Shown piece by piece: positions 55,659-64,000 of a stretch of DNA of 64,000 bases. The stretch is from NCBI RefSeq assembly GCF_013362815.1, contig NZ_JABFVK010000015.1:273949-337948 (forward strand). Direction: 5' to 3'. The notes below the pieces were generated by a model. That model had not been told where the DNA came from. It searched no databases and was given only the letters and a program-made list of their open reading frames with translations. The stretch comes from Hamadaea sp. (lineage in GTDB: Bacteria; Actinomycetota; Actinomycetes; Mycobacteriales; Micromonosporaceae). Within the stretch, counting starts at the first letter, position 1; each line of letters begins with the position of its first letter. A program made the translations under genes and the position numbers.

Positions 55659-56630
55659 ATGCCGAGGCGATGGCCGCGCCCCGACCTGGACGGGCTGGTG
55701 GAGAAGCAATACGGCCTGGTCCGGCGCGACCAGGTCCTCGGCGGCATGCCCGACGCGCTCACGAAGGGCGCATTGCGGTGGCGGTTGGAGCGCGGGGTCT
55801 GGCAGACCGTCCTCCCAGCGGTGTACGCGACGCACGGCGGTCCGCTGAGCCGGGAACAGCGCGCCTTCGCCAGCCTCCTGTACGCCGGCGAGTCCGCCCA
55901 GCTCACCGGCCCGGCCGCGCTTCAGCTGCACTCCGTCCACTCCGCTCCGGCCGACGACCTGGTGCACGTGCTGATCCCGGATCGCCGACGCTTGTCGCCA
56001 GCCCGGTTCGCCGCCGTCTCGCGTACCCATAGATTGGATTCGAGAGCGACCACCATCAGCCGCATGGCGGTCGTCTCCCCCGCGCGAGCCGTGGCGGACA
56101 CCGTCCGGATGGTCGCGGGCCTGGACCGGAACGCGGCGCGCGCGCTGGTGGTGGAGTCCTTGCAGCGGCGCTTGACCACCGTCGAGGCCCTGCAGGACGA
56201 GCTGCGCGACGGGCCGAAGCGCGGCAGCCTGCTGTTGAGAGCGGTGCTCGCAGAAGTGGAGCAGGGGTTGCGCGGCTCGCCGCTGACCCGCCTCCGGGAG
56301 CTGTGCGCGAGCAACCCGGCGCTGCCGGAGGTGCGCTGGCAGCCGGTGCTCGTCGGGCCGGACGGCGAGTCGCTGCCGACGCCGGACGGGTGGATCGCCG
56401 ACACCGCGATCGCGCTGGAGATCATCGCGCCCGACCTGGACCCGTCGCCGGAGGCCTGGACCCGGCGTCTGCGCCGCCAGCAGGCCTTCACGGAGTACGG
56501 CGTGCTCGTGCTGACCTTCACCGCCAACGAGCTGCGGATCGACCCGTCGGCGGTGCTCGCCACGATCGTGCGGGCCTACCTGGAACGGGCTCGGGCCGGG
56601 GTGCGCCACTCGGTCCGTGTCGCACCCTGA
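55659..56630 (+). CDS. AbiEi-antitoxin-like / DUF559-type protein
   Basis: 323 residues. N-terminal winged-helix segment (LVEKQYGLVRRDQVLGGM, then LRWRLERGVWQ...GVYAT-like) resembles the AbiEi antitoxin N-domain, and the C-terminal half (EIIA...RRLRRQQAF...VLVLTF) resembles DUF559/Vsr-like nuclease folds, although the catalytic acids are not all obvious. Actinobacteria often carry such proteins alone. No AbiEii toxin gene is present, so a complete type IV toxin-antitoxin system is not supported. Confidence 0.7.
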   Translation: MPRRWPRPDLDGLVEKQYGLVRRDQVLGGMPDALTKGALRWRLERGVWQTVLPAVYATHGGPLSREQRAFASLLYAGESAQLTGPAALQLHSVHSAPADDLVHVLIPDRRRLSPARFAAVSRTHRLDSRATTISRMAVVSPARAVADTVRMVAGLDRNAARALVVESLQRRLTTVEALQDELRDGPKRGSLLLRAVLAEVEQGLRGSPLTRLRELCASNPALPEVRWQPVLVGPDGESLPTPDGWIADTAIALEIIAPDLDPSPEAWTRRLRRQQAFTEYGVLVLTFTANELRIDPSAVLATIVRAYLERARAGVRHSVRVAP

Positions 56631-56639
56631 CCCGAGCGG

Positions 56640-57632
56640 TCAGCCGTTCTCGATCTCCTCGGCGAAATGGCACGCCACGGTGTGCCCCTCAGCCAGTACG
56701 CGCAGCTCCGGCCGTTCTTGCGCGCACCGCTCCTGTGCCCACGGGCAGCGAGTCCGGAACCGGCAGCCCGAAGGCGGGTTGGCCGGTGACGGGAGGTCGC
56801 CCGAGAGCAGGATGCGCTCACGCCGCTCCTCCACCAGCGGATCCGGCACGGGAACCGCCGACATCAGCGCCTTGGTGTAAGGGTGCAGCGGCCGCTGATA
56901 CAACTCGGTGGACGAGGCCTCCTCGACCAGCGCGCCGAGATACATCACGCCGACGACGTCGGAGATGTGCCGCACCACCGCGAGGTCGTGCGCAATGACG
57001 AGATACGTCAGCTCGCGTTCGGCCTGCAGCTTGGCCAGCAGGTTGAGGACCTGGGCCTGGATGGAGACGTCCAGCGCGGACACCGGCTCGTCGGCGACGA
57101 TCAGGTCCGGATGCAGCACGATCGCCCGGGCGATGCCGATGCGCTGCCGCTGCCCGCCGGAGAACTCGTGCGGGTAGCGCGACAGCGCCCACCGGGGCAG
57201 GCCGACCGCGTCGAGCGTCTCGCAGACGATGTCCCGGCGTTCGGCCCGGTCGGCGCCGATCCCGTGGGCGGCCAGCCCCTCGGTCAGGATCGATTCGACG
57301 TTCTGCCGGGGGTCCAGCGAGGACAGCGGATCTTGGAAGATCATCTGCATCCGCCGCCGCATCCCCCGCAGGGCGGGCGGGCTCAGGCTGGTGAGGTCGT
57401 TGCCGTCGAACAGCACCGAGCCGCCCGTCGGCTCGACCAGCCGCAACAACGCCCGGCCGAGCGTCGTCTTACCGCAGCCCGACTCGCCGACCAGCCCGTA
57501 CGTCTTGCCCCGGGGCACGCTCAGGGTCACCCCGTCGACCGCCTTCACGTGGCCGACCACTCGGTCGAACACCACCCCGCGCACGATCGGGAAGTGAACC
57601 TGTAGATCCTTGATCTCCACCAGCGCGGTCAC
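56640..57632 (-). CDS. Dipeptide/oligopeptide ABC transporter ATPase (DppF/OppF-like)
   Basis: 330 residues. P-loop GESGCGKT, signature [15 protein letters not shown], Walker [13 protein letters not shown], and the C-terminal oligo/dipeptide domain. GTG 57632 overlaps the previous gene's stop by 4 nt (GTGA). Last gene of the operon; converges on the AbiEi-like gene with 9 nt between. Confidence 0.94.
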   Translation of the reverse strand: MTALVEIKDLQVHFPIVRGVVFDRVVGHVKAVDGVTLSVPRGKTYGLVGESGCGKTTLGRALLRLVEPTGGSVLFDGNDLTSLSPPALRGMRRRMQMIFQDPLSSLDPRQNVESILTEGLAAHGIGADRAERRDIVCETLDAVGLPRWALSRYPHEFSGGQRQRIGIARAIVLHPDLIVADEPVSALDVSIQAQVLNLLAKLQAERELTYLVIAHDLAVVRHISDVVGVMYLGALVEEASSTELYQRPLHPYTKALMSAVPVPDPLVEERRERILLSGDLPSPANPPSGCRFRTRCPWAQERCAQERPELRVLAEGHTVACHFAEEIENG

Positions 57633-58600
57633 GGCACGACCTCCGGGTTGACGCAGCGGAAGGAATGATTGGTTCCTTCGAGCGAGGGCGGGCCGGTCAG
57701 GCAGGTCTCGATCGCCCGGTCGCACCTTGGTGCGAACGCGCACCCCGCCGACCAGGCCAGGACGTCGCGTACGGAGCCTCGGATGGGGGTCAGCTCTTCC
57801 CCGCGCAAGGCGTCGAGGCGGGGAATCGAGTTCAGCAGACCCACCGTGTACGGGTGGGTGGGATGGGCGAACAGCTCATGGCGGCCGGCGCTTTCCACCA
57901 CCCGTCCGGCGTACAGGACGTTGACGCTGTCGCAGAGCCCGGCCACCACGCCGAGATCGTGCGTGATCATGATCAACGCCGTGCCGTCCTCCCGGACCAG
58001 TTCCTTCAGCAACTCCAGGATCTGGGCCTGAATGGTCACGTCCAGCGCGGTCGTCGGCTCGTCGGCGATGAGCAGGCGGGGCCGGCAGGCCACCGCCATC
58101 GCGATCAACGCCCGCTGACGCATACCGCCCGACAGCTGATGCGGGTACTCCTTGAGCCGCCGTCGCGGGTCGGGGATGCCGACCCGATCGAGCAACTCCG
58201 CCGACCGCCGCTCGGCCTCGTGCTTACCGATCCCCCGGTGGCGGATCAGCACCTCGGCGACCTGCACACCGATCGGCACGACCGGGTTCAACGAGGACAG
58301 CGGGTCCTGGAAGATCATCGCGATCTCCCGGCCCCGGATGTCGCGCAGCGTACGCCGATCGGCCCGCAACAGGTCGAGCCCGTCGAACTTGGCGCTGCCG
58401 TCCACGCGTACCCGTTTGGTGTTCTGGTTCGGGAGCAAGCCGATCAGCGCGAGCGAGGTGACCGACTTGCCGCAGCCGGACTCGCCGACCAGGCCGACCA
58501 CCTTGCCGGCGTCGACCGCGAACGAGACGCCGTCCACCGCTCGCACGTCGCGATCCGCGTGGAACGTGACGCCGAGGTCTTCTACTTCCAACAGCGCCAT
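57629..58600 (-). CDS. Dipeptide/oligopeptide ABC transporter ATPase (DppD/OppD-like)
   Basis: 323 residues. P-loop GESGCGKS, signature [15 protein letters not shown], Walker [13 protein letters not shown], plus a C-terminal Cys-rich region (CAFAPRC) typical of DppD. It pairs with the following ATPase as a heterodimer. Starts 1 nt after the permease stop. Confidence 0.94.
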   Translation of the reverse strand: MALLEVEDLGVTFHADRDVRAVDGVSFAVDAGKVVGLVGESGCGKSVTSLALIGLLPNQNTKRVRVDGSAKFDGLDLLRADRRTLRDIRGREIAMIFQDPLSSLNPVVPIGVQVAEVLIRHRGIGKHEAERRSAELLDRVGIPDPRRRLKEYPHQLSGGMRQRALIAMAVACRPRLLIADEPTTALDVTIQAQILELLKELVREDGTALIMITHDLGVVAGLCDSVNVLYAGRVVESAGRHELFAHPTHPYTVGLLNSIPRLDALRGEELTPIRGSVRDVLAWSAGCAFAPRCDRAIETCLTGPPSLEGTNHSFRCVNPEVVP

Positions 58601-58601
58601 T

Positions 58602-59648
58602 TCACTTCCTCAGCTTCGGATCGAGCGCCTCACGCATCGCCTCGCCGAGCAGCGTGAACCCGAACGCGGTGATGATGATCCCGACGGCGGGATAGATCGT
58701 GAGCCGGGGCGCCACCTCGAGGCGGGTCAGCGCGTCCGTCAGCATCACTCCCCACTCCGGTACGGCGGGGTCGGGGTTGCCGAGGCCCAGGAAGGACAGC
58801 GCCGCCGCCTCGATGATCGCCGTGGCCAGCGTCAACGTGGCCTGCACGAGCACCGGGGCGAGCGAGTTCGGCAGCACATGGCCGAGCGCGATCCGCCCGC
58901 GGCGTACGCCGAGCGCCGTGGCGGCCGTGACGTACTCCGCGTGGCCCTGGGCGATCATCGAACCGCGCAGCAGCCGGGCGAAGACCGGCACCGAGATGAC
59001 GCCGACGGCGATCATGACGGTGATGAGGCTCGGCCCGAGCAGCGCGGCGACGCTCACCGCCAGCAGGAGGCTCGGCATCGCCAGGAGCATGTCGACGACT
59101 CGCATGATGGCGTTGTCGACCTGCCGGCCCCGGCGGCCGCCCAAGGCGTACGCCGAACCGGCGAGCCCGCCGAGCAGGCAGCCCACGAGCAGGCCGAGCG
59201 AGGTCGCGACCACACCGACCAGCAGCGTCTGCCGGGCTCCCACGATCACTCGGCTGAACTCGTCCCGTCCATTGTGGTCCAACCCGAACCAGTGCTCCGA
59301 GCTCGGCCCGGGGATGATGTTCTGGCCCTCCTTCACCTGGTCGGCCCAGGCGGTTGAGGTGGGGCTGTAGGGCACGAGGAACGGGCCGATGATCGCCACG
59401 AGCACGAAGAGCAGCAGGACGATCGCGCCGATGACGGCGGCCGGGTTCTTGCGTACGCGACGGAACGCCTCGGCCCAGAGGCTGCGGCCCTTCTCGTCGG
59501 CGTGCACGGCGGCGAGCTCGGCCAGCCGGTCGAGGCGCTGCTTCTTGGCCTTCGGAGTCAGCCCCTTGAGCCCGCTCGACTCGTCCTGCCGCTGCTCGGG
59601 CGCGGTCGCGCCGGAGGCGGCCTCGGGCGTCAGGTTGTCGGGGGTCAT
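58602..59648 (-). CDS. Dipeptide/oligopeptide ABC transporter permease (DppC-like)
   Basis: 348 residues. About 100-residue N-terminal extension (Lys/Arg-rich cytoplasmic), one anchoring helix, then the permease core with five helices and the coupling loop ATALGVRRGRIALGHVLPN. ATG 59648 overlaps the DppB stop by 4 nt (ATGA). Confidence 0.93.
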   Translation of the reverse strand: MTPDNLTPEAASGATAPEQRQDESSGLKGLTPKAKKQRLDRLAELAAVHADEKGRSLWAEAFRRVRKNPAAVIGAIVLLLFVLVAIIGPFLVPYSPTSTAWADQVKEGQNIIPGPSSEHWFGLDHNGRDEFSRVIVGARQTLLVGVVATSLGLLVGCLLGGLAGSAYALGGRRGRQVDNAIMRVVDMLLAMPSLLLAVSVAALLGPSLITVMIAVGVISVPVFARLLRGSMIAQGHAEYVTAATALGVRRGRIALGHVLPNSLAPVLVQATLTLATAIIEAAALSFLGLGNPDPAVPEWGVMLTDALTRLEVAPRLTIYPAVGIIITAFGFTLLGEAMREALDPKLRK

Positions 59649-60649
59649 CGCACCCTCACTCTCGGGTCGATGACGCCGTACGCGACGTCCACCAACAGGT
59701 TGACGGTGACGTAGATGATCGCCACGAACATGATGAAGCCCATGAGCACCGGATAGTCCCGATGGTCGATCGACTCGGCGATGAACTGGCCGATGCCGGT
59801 GAAGGCGTACACCGTCTCCGTGAGCACCGCCCCGGACAACAGACCGCCGGTGAGCAGGCCGATCGTCGTCACGACGGGGAGCAGCGCGTTCCGCATGATG
59901 TGCCGGCCGCGTACCGTGCGTTCGGTCAAGCCCTTGGCCTGCGCGGTCCGGACGTAGTCCTCGCCGAGGACCTCCAAAACGCTCGCCCGGGTCATCCGCA
60001 CGATGATGGCCAGCGGAATGGTCGCCAGCGTCACCGCCGGAAGGACCAGGTGTTTCAGCGCGTCGGCGGCGGCGTCCCACTCTCCGGTGAGGATGCCGTC
60101 GAGGACGTAGAAGTTCGTGACCCTCGTCGCGTCGATCGCCACGTCCTGCCGTCCGGCCGACGGGAACCACCCGAGCTTGACGGCGAACACCTCTTTGATC
60201 AGGTACGCCAGCACGAAGATCGGTACGCAGACGCCGAGCAAGGAGCCGGCGACCGAGGAGTAGTCGAGCAGACCACCGCGTTTGCGAGCCGCCAGATAGC
60301 CGAGCGGTATGCCCAGCCCGATGGCGATGATCAGGGCGGAGACGGTCAGCTCCACAGTGCCCGGGAAGCGTTCCATGAACTCGGTGACGACCGGTCGATG
60401 AGTGTTGATCGACACGCCGAGGTCACCGGTGAACATCCGTTTCATGAACCGGCCGTACTGAACCCACAACGGTTGGTCCAGGCCGAGGTCGTGGCGCAGT
60501 TGGGCGCGCGTTTCAGGCGTACCGCGCTCGCCGAGGATCGCGGTTTCCGGCCCGCCGGGCAGCCGATGCAGCCAGAGGAAGAGGATCAGCGACAGGCCCA
60601 GCAGCGTGGGTATGAGCTGGAGCAGTCGCCGGACGATGTAACGGAACAT
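59645..60649 (-). CDS. Dipeptide/oligopeptide ABC transporter permease (DppB-like)
   Basis: 334 residues. MFRYIVRRLLQLIPTLLGL start, six helices, and the coupling motif DYVRTAQAKGLTERTV near residue 220. ATG 60649 chosen as the family start. Confidence 0.93.
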   Translation of the reverse strand: MFRYIVRRLLQLIPTLLGLSLILFLWLHRLPGGPETAILGERGTPETRAQLRHDLGLDQPLWVQYGRFMKRMFTGDLGVSINTHRPVVTEFMERFPGTVELTVSALIIAIGLGIPLGYLAARKRGGLLDYSSVAGSLLGVCVPIFVLAYLIKEVFAVKLGWFPSAGRQDVAIDATRVTNFYVLDGILTGEWDAAADALKHLVLPAVTLATIPLAIIVRMTRASVLEVLGEDYVRTAQAKGLTERTVRGRHIMRNALLPVVTTIGLLTGGLLSGAVLTETVYAFTGIGQFIAESIDHRDYPVLMGFIMFVAIIYVTVNLLVDVAYGVIDPRVRVR

Positions 60650-60675
60650 GGGCGGCGTCCTTGTGGGTGTGCCAC

Positions 60676-60715
60676 GGCTAGGCGGCACACGGACTTCGCC
60701 GTGTGCCGCCTAGCC
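60676..60715 (-). terminator. Strong hairpin between dppA-like and dppB-like genes
   Basis: Perfect 17-bp stem GGCTAGGCGGCACACGG/CCGTGTGCCGCCTAGCC with a 6-nt loop. There is no U-tract. In binding-protein operons such hairpins commonly reduce downstream transcription or protect the upstream message, so the solute-binding protein is made in excess. Confidence 0.8.
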
Positions 60716-60729
60716 TTATATGTGGATGA

Positions 60730-62400
60730 TCAGGACGTGTAGTACGCCGTCGCGAACTTCTCGTCGGTCAACGGACTGGGCTTCACCCCGGTCACGTCCT
60801 TACCGAAGACGATCGACGGCGGACCGTGTGCGATCGGAACACCCGGGAGGAAGTCCATGACCTTGGCGTTGAGGGCCTTGTACATCTCGACCCGCTTCGC
60901 CTGGTCCGGCTCGCTGTCGGCCGCCTTGAACGCCGCGAACAGCTCGGGGTTGTTGAAGCCCCACTCGCCCTTCTGGCGGTCGAACATGGTGCCGATGAAG
61001 TTGTACGCGTCCGCGTAGTCACCGGTCCAGCCCAGCAGGTGCAGGTCGTGCTTGTTGCCCGTCTGCACCGCGTTGAGGTAGTCCGGGCTCCACTTGAGCG
61101 CGTGCGGCGTGACCGTGATGCCCACCTTGGCGAGGTCGGCCGCCATCAGCTCGAAGATGTCCTTCGGCGCCGGCATGTACGGCCGGGTCACCTCGGTCGG
61201 GTAGTAGAAGTCGAGCTTCAGGTTCGTCGCCTTGGCGTCCGCCAGGAGCTGCTTGGCCTTGTCGACGTTGTAGTCGTACTTGGTCACGGCGTCGTTATAA
61301 CCGTCGAGACCCGGGGGCTGGAACTCCAGCGCCACCGAGGAACCGGCCGGGTACTTGGAGTCCACGATGGCCTGCCGGTTGATCGCGTACGCGATCGCCT
61401 GGCGGACGCGGATGTCCTTCAGCGCCGGGTTGCCGCTCTGGTTGATCGCCAGGTAGAGGATGTTGAACGCCGGCCGGGGCAGGACGTTGAAGCCCTCGTC
61501 CTTCAGCGGCTTCACATCCGCCGGAGCCACCAGGTCATAGCCCTGGATGTCACCGGTACGCAGCGCCTGCTTGCGAGCGGTCAGGTCGGAGATCGTCTTG
61601 AAGATCAGCGTCTTGATCTTCGCCTTGTCGCCGTAGTACGCGTCGTTCGCGACGAGCTCCACAGCCTTGTTGGTGTGGTCCCACTTCACGAACTTGTAGG
61701 GCCCGGTGCCGACCGGGTGCTCCTGCGCGTACGCCGGGTAGGTGACGTTGTCGGCGGTGCCGCCGACCTTGTCGGCCTCGAAGTCCTTGAGGGCCTTCGG
61801 GCTTTGCATCGAGAACGCGGGCAGGGCCAGCGCCGCCGGGAACTTGGAGGTGACCCGGGTCAGCGCGACGTCGACCGTCGAGGCGTCCTTGACCGTGCAG
61901 CTCTTGAAGAGGCTCGGGGGAAGCTCCTTGGACTCGTTCTTGGCGAACCCACCGAAGACGTCCTGCCAGTACGACGAGATGTCCTGGTTCTGCATCAGGC
62001 CGGACCAGTTGTACCAGCGGTTGAAGTTGTAGCAGACGGCCTCCGCGTTGAAGTCGGTGCCGTCGTGGAACTTGACGCCCGTCTTCAGCTTGAACGTCCA
62101 CGTCGTCCCGGCCGCGTCCGGCGTCCAGCTCTCGGCCAGAGACGGCACGATCTTGGTGCCACCCTCTTCCGGCTTGACCAGACCTTCGAACATCTGGCGC
62201 GCGACTCGGAAGGACTCGCCGTCGCTGGCCAACGCGGGGTCCATGACCTTCGCGTCGCCGGCCACGCCGAAGACCAGCTTGTCCTTCTTCGTGGAGGTTG
62301 ATGTGTCGTCCCGCTTGCTCTGGCATCCGGCCAGCGCCAGCGACACGGCCACGGAGGCTGCGAGGACCGCGGTAACGGTTCGGAGCCTTGAGGCGCTCAT
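60730..62400 (-). CDS. Dipeptide/oligopeptide-binding lipoprotein (DppA/OppA-like)
   Basis: 556 residues. Lipobox LALAGC after the signal, then an SBP family 5 fold, with SLAESWTPD and the VKFHDGTDFNAEAV block near residues 85-120. Captures peptides outside the membrane for the transporter that follows. ATG 62400 is preferred over GTG 62409 because GAGG lies 8 nt upstream. First gene of the operon. Confidence 0.94.
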   Translation of the reverse strand: MSASRLRTVTAVLAASVAVSLALAGCQSKRDDTSTSTKKDKLVFGVAGDAKVMDPALASDGESFRVARQMFEGLVKPEEGGTKIVPSLAESWTPDAAGTTWTFKLKTGVKFHDGTDFNAEAVCYNFNRWYNWSGLMQNQDISSYWQDVFGGFAKNESKELPPSLFKSCTVKDASTVDVALTRVTSKFPAALALPAFSMQSPKALKDFEADKVGGTADNVTYPAYAQEHPVGTGPYKFVKWDHTNKAVELVANDAYYGDKAKIKTLIFKTISDLTARKQALRTGDIQGYDLVAPADVKPLKDEGFNVLPRPAFNILYLAINQSGNPALKDIRVRQAIAYAINRQAIVDSKYPAGSSVALEFQPPGLDGYNDAVTKYDYNVDKAKQLLADAKATNLKLDFYYPTEVTRPYMPAPKDIFELMAADLAKVGITVTPHALKWSPDYLNAVQTGNKHDLHLLGWTGDYADAYNFIGTMFDRQKGEWGFNNPELFAAFKAADSEPDQAKRVEMYKALNAKVMDFLPGVPIAHGPPSIVFGKDVTGVKPSPLTDEKFATAYYTS

Positions 62401-62483
62401 ATGGTTCACCTCTGTCCTGTGACGTGCTTCACCGATAGCCGGACCCTAATAGCTGATCGGCGGACAGAGGAGGGGCCGATATC

Positions 62484-62523
62484 AGATCGTTGTGAGCCCT
62501 GTCAGGGATCGTTGTGAGTCCGG

Positions 62524-62527
<4 letters not shown>
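62484..62527. repeat. Two adjacent 22-bp direct repeats at the recR 3' end
   Basis: (A/G)GATCGTTGTGAG(C/T)CC(T/G)GTCAG at 62484-62505 and 62506-62527; the second contains the recR stop. They are 19/22 identical and lie upstream of the dppA-like gene. Confidence 0.75.
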
Positions 62528-63116
<589 letters not shown>

Positions 63117-63117
<1 letters not shown>

Positions 63118-63437
63118 CAGAACGGCAGACCCATGCCGCCGGTCAGCGGCCCCATCTTCGCATCACGCACCTTGGCCGCCTCCTCCAGCGCGTTGGTGAA
63201 CGCGGCCAGCACCAGATCCTCCAGCGTCTCGACGTCGTCGGCGTCGACCACCTTCGGATCGATCTTCACGCTCTTGGGCGAACCGTCACCGGTCACCGTG
63301 ACGGTCACCAGGCCGTTGCCCGCGGCGCCGGTCAGCTCCAGCTCCGCCAACTCGGCCTGGGCGGCCTCCAGCTTGCGCTGCATCTGCTGCGCCTGCTTCA
63401 TGAGCTGCTGCATGTTGGGCATGCCACCGGGACGCAT
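63117..63437 (-). CDS. ybaB: YbaB/EbfC nucleoid-associated protein
   Basis: 106 residues, with an N-terminal helix of [21 protein letters not shown] and a short beta sheet. Binds DNA as a homodimer in homologues. It lies between dnaX and recR, the order conserved in bacteria. Confidence 0.94.
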
Positions 63438-63534
63438 CTGTCAGCCTTTCGTCACGAATGCTTTCGCGCCCAGAGTAATGCAGCCGACCGACGATCCTTG
63501 CGCTCGCCGCCCTCCGCGGGCCGCCCTCCGCGCG

Positions 63535-63643
63535 TTGATCGTCGGCTTCCGACAATCTTGGCTGTTCGGATCTCCTTGATCGTCGGCTTCCGACATTCGT
63601 GGCACTAAACGTGCGTTGATCGTCGGCTTCCGACGATCAACGC
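63535..63643. repeat. Three interspersed 19-bp repeats
   Basis: TTGATCGTCGGCTTCCGAC at 63535-63553, 63576-63594 and 63616-63634, about 41 bp apart. The third forms a perfect 12-bp hairpin, GCGTTGATCGTC (63613-63624)/GACGATCAACGC (63632-63643). It fills most of the 301-bp dnaX-ybaB gap. Confidence 0.85.
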
Positions 63644-63693
63644 TGTGGCACCCAACGGCCGGCCCGCACGCGGGTCGGCAGACGGCAGGCACA

Positions 63694-63732
63694 CGAAAGC
63701 CGCCACAGCACCAGAGGCTGGAGCGGCTTTCG
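63694..63732 (-). terminator. Possible terminator after dnaX
   Basis: CGAAAGCCGC (63694-63703) pairs with GCGGCTTTCG (63723-63732) across a 19-nt loop, 6 nt beyond the dnaX stop. No U-tract. Confidence 0.5.
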
Positions 63733-63738
63733 GGGCGA

Positions 63739-64000
63739 TCAGAGGTCGGCGATCTTCTCCACGTGCGAGAACGACTGGCGGAGAGAGTCGATCGCCTGCT
63801 GCTCGACCGACTGCCGAGCGGCGGCGGCGTCGATGACCTCATCAGTCGGCTCGTCGCCGGGATCGAACCCCGGCTCCTCCGCTCCGGTTCCGGTCCGCGG
63901 CGCGGCCGTCGGCGGGGCAGGAGGCGTACGCGGGACGGTGCGCCCGGCAGCCGGAGCCGCCGCTTTGCCCGCCGCCGCCGCTGCCGAGCGGGCTGCGGCC
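63739..64000 (-). CDS. dnaX: DNA polymerase III subunits gamma/tau, C-terminus (partial)
   Basis: The last about 86 codons are inside the window; the gene continues beyond the right edge. Visible are an Ala/Pro-rich linker, an acidic stretch (EEPGFDPGDEPTDEV) and the end ...SLRQSFSHVEKIADL. The assignment rests on position directly before ybaB-recR and on an end typical of actinobacterial DnaX; the ATPase domain is outside the window. Confidence 0.72.
   Translation of the reverse strand, partial: AAARSAAAAAGKAAAPAAGRTVPRTPPAPPTAAPRTGTGAEEPGFDPGDEPTDEVIDAAAARQSVEQQAIDSLRQSFSHVEKIADL

Noticed and set aside
63535..63643. CRISPR-like spaced repeats
   Set aside because: Only three 19-bp copies, one self-complementary, with no cas genes and spacers that look like unique spacer DNA.

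Overview
The window is chromosomal DNA from a very G+C-rich actinomycete. It contains no mobile element, prophage, CRISPR array or rRNA operon. Markers of the group are a WhiB regulator, a chaplin-type surface protein, type VII (ESX) secretion components, a MarP-type protease, a two-subunit biotin-dependent acyl-CoA carboxylase and the F420-associated DUF2342 metalloprotease. The chaplin architecture and gene content suggest Micromonosporaceae or a close sporulating relative; that placement is inference.

Layout. 0-8.7 kb: secreted subtilase, PBP4-type carboxypeptidase (its 5' coding region carries a cluster of DnaA-box sequences), pyrophosphatase, DUF2342 protease and tilS. 8.7-15.6 kb: a reduced ESX locus (eccC divergent from eccD-mycP). 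15.7-41 kb: the neighbourhood known in Mycobacterium tuberculosis as Rv3671c-Rv3683 (MarP, Nudix, TlpA, Nth, Crp, metallo-beta-lactamase fold, RidA, DUF4177, two ArsA-like ATPases, WhiB4, PonA2, metallophosphoesterase), then tRNA-Pro. It is interrupted by capA-like/cbiZ, a chaplin, an acyl-CoA carboxylase pair, an adenylate cyclase/AAA/TPR protein with a Ser/Thr kinase, and a proline-rich membrane protein. 41-47 kb: accessory membrane and surface proteins and a GGDEF protein. 47-53 kb: amino-acid biosynthesis (lysC-asd; leuA with a likely leucine attenuator) and two MFS transporters. 54.5-56.6 kb: a secreted HNH nuclease-like lipoprotein, a small partner and an AbiEi-like protein. 56.6-62.4 kb: a five-gene dipeptide/oligopeptide ABC transporter operon. 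62.5-64 kb: dnaX (3' end)-ybaB-recR.

How parts work together. A Crp-type cAMP receptor lies in the same locus as a cyclase with all six class III catalytic residues, which is co-transcribed with an MBL-fold hydrolase and a kinase; this could form a local cAMP/phosphorylation module. MarP, TlpA, Nth and Nudix form a tight stress/envelope operon. LysC appears to make alpha and beta subunits from nested starts.

The most unusual non-coding feature is a set of hairpin-forming intergenic repeats. They belong to at least four sequence types, and all seven roomy convergent gene junctions in the window carry one, whereas the three convergent junctions with gaps under 20 nt do not. Large antisense reading frames typical of high-G+C DNA were discarded.
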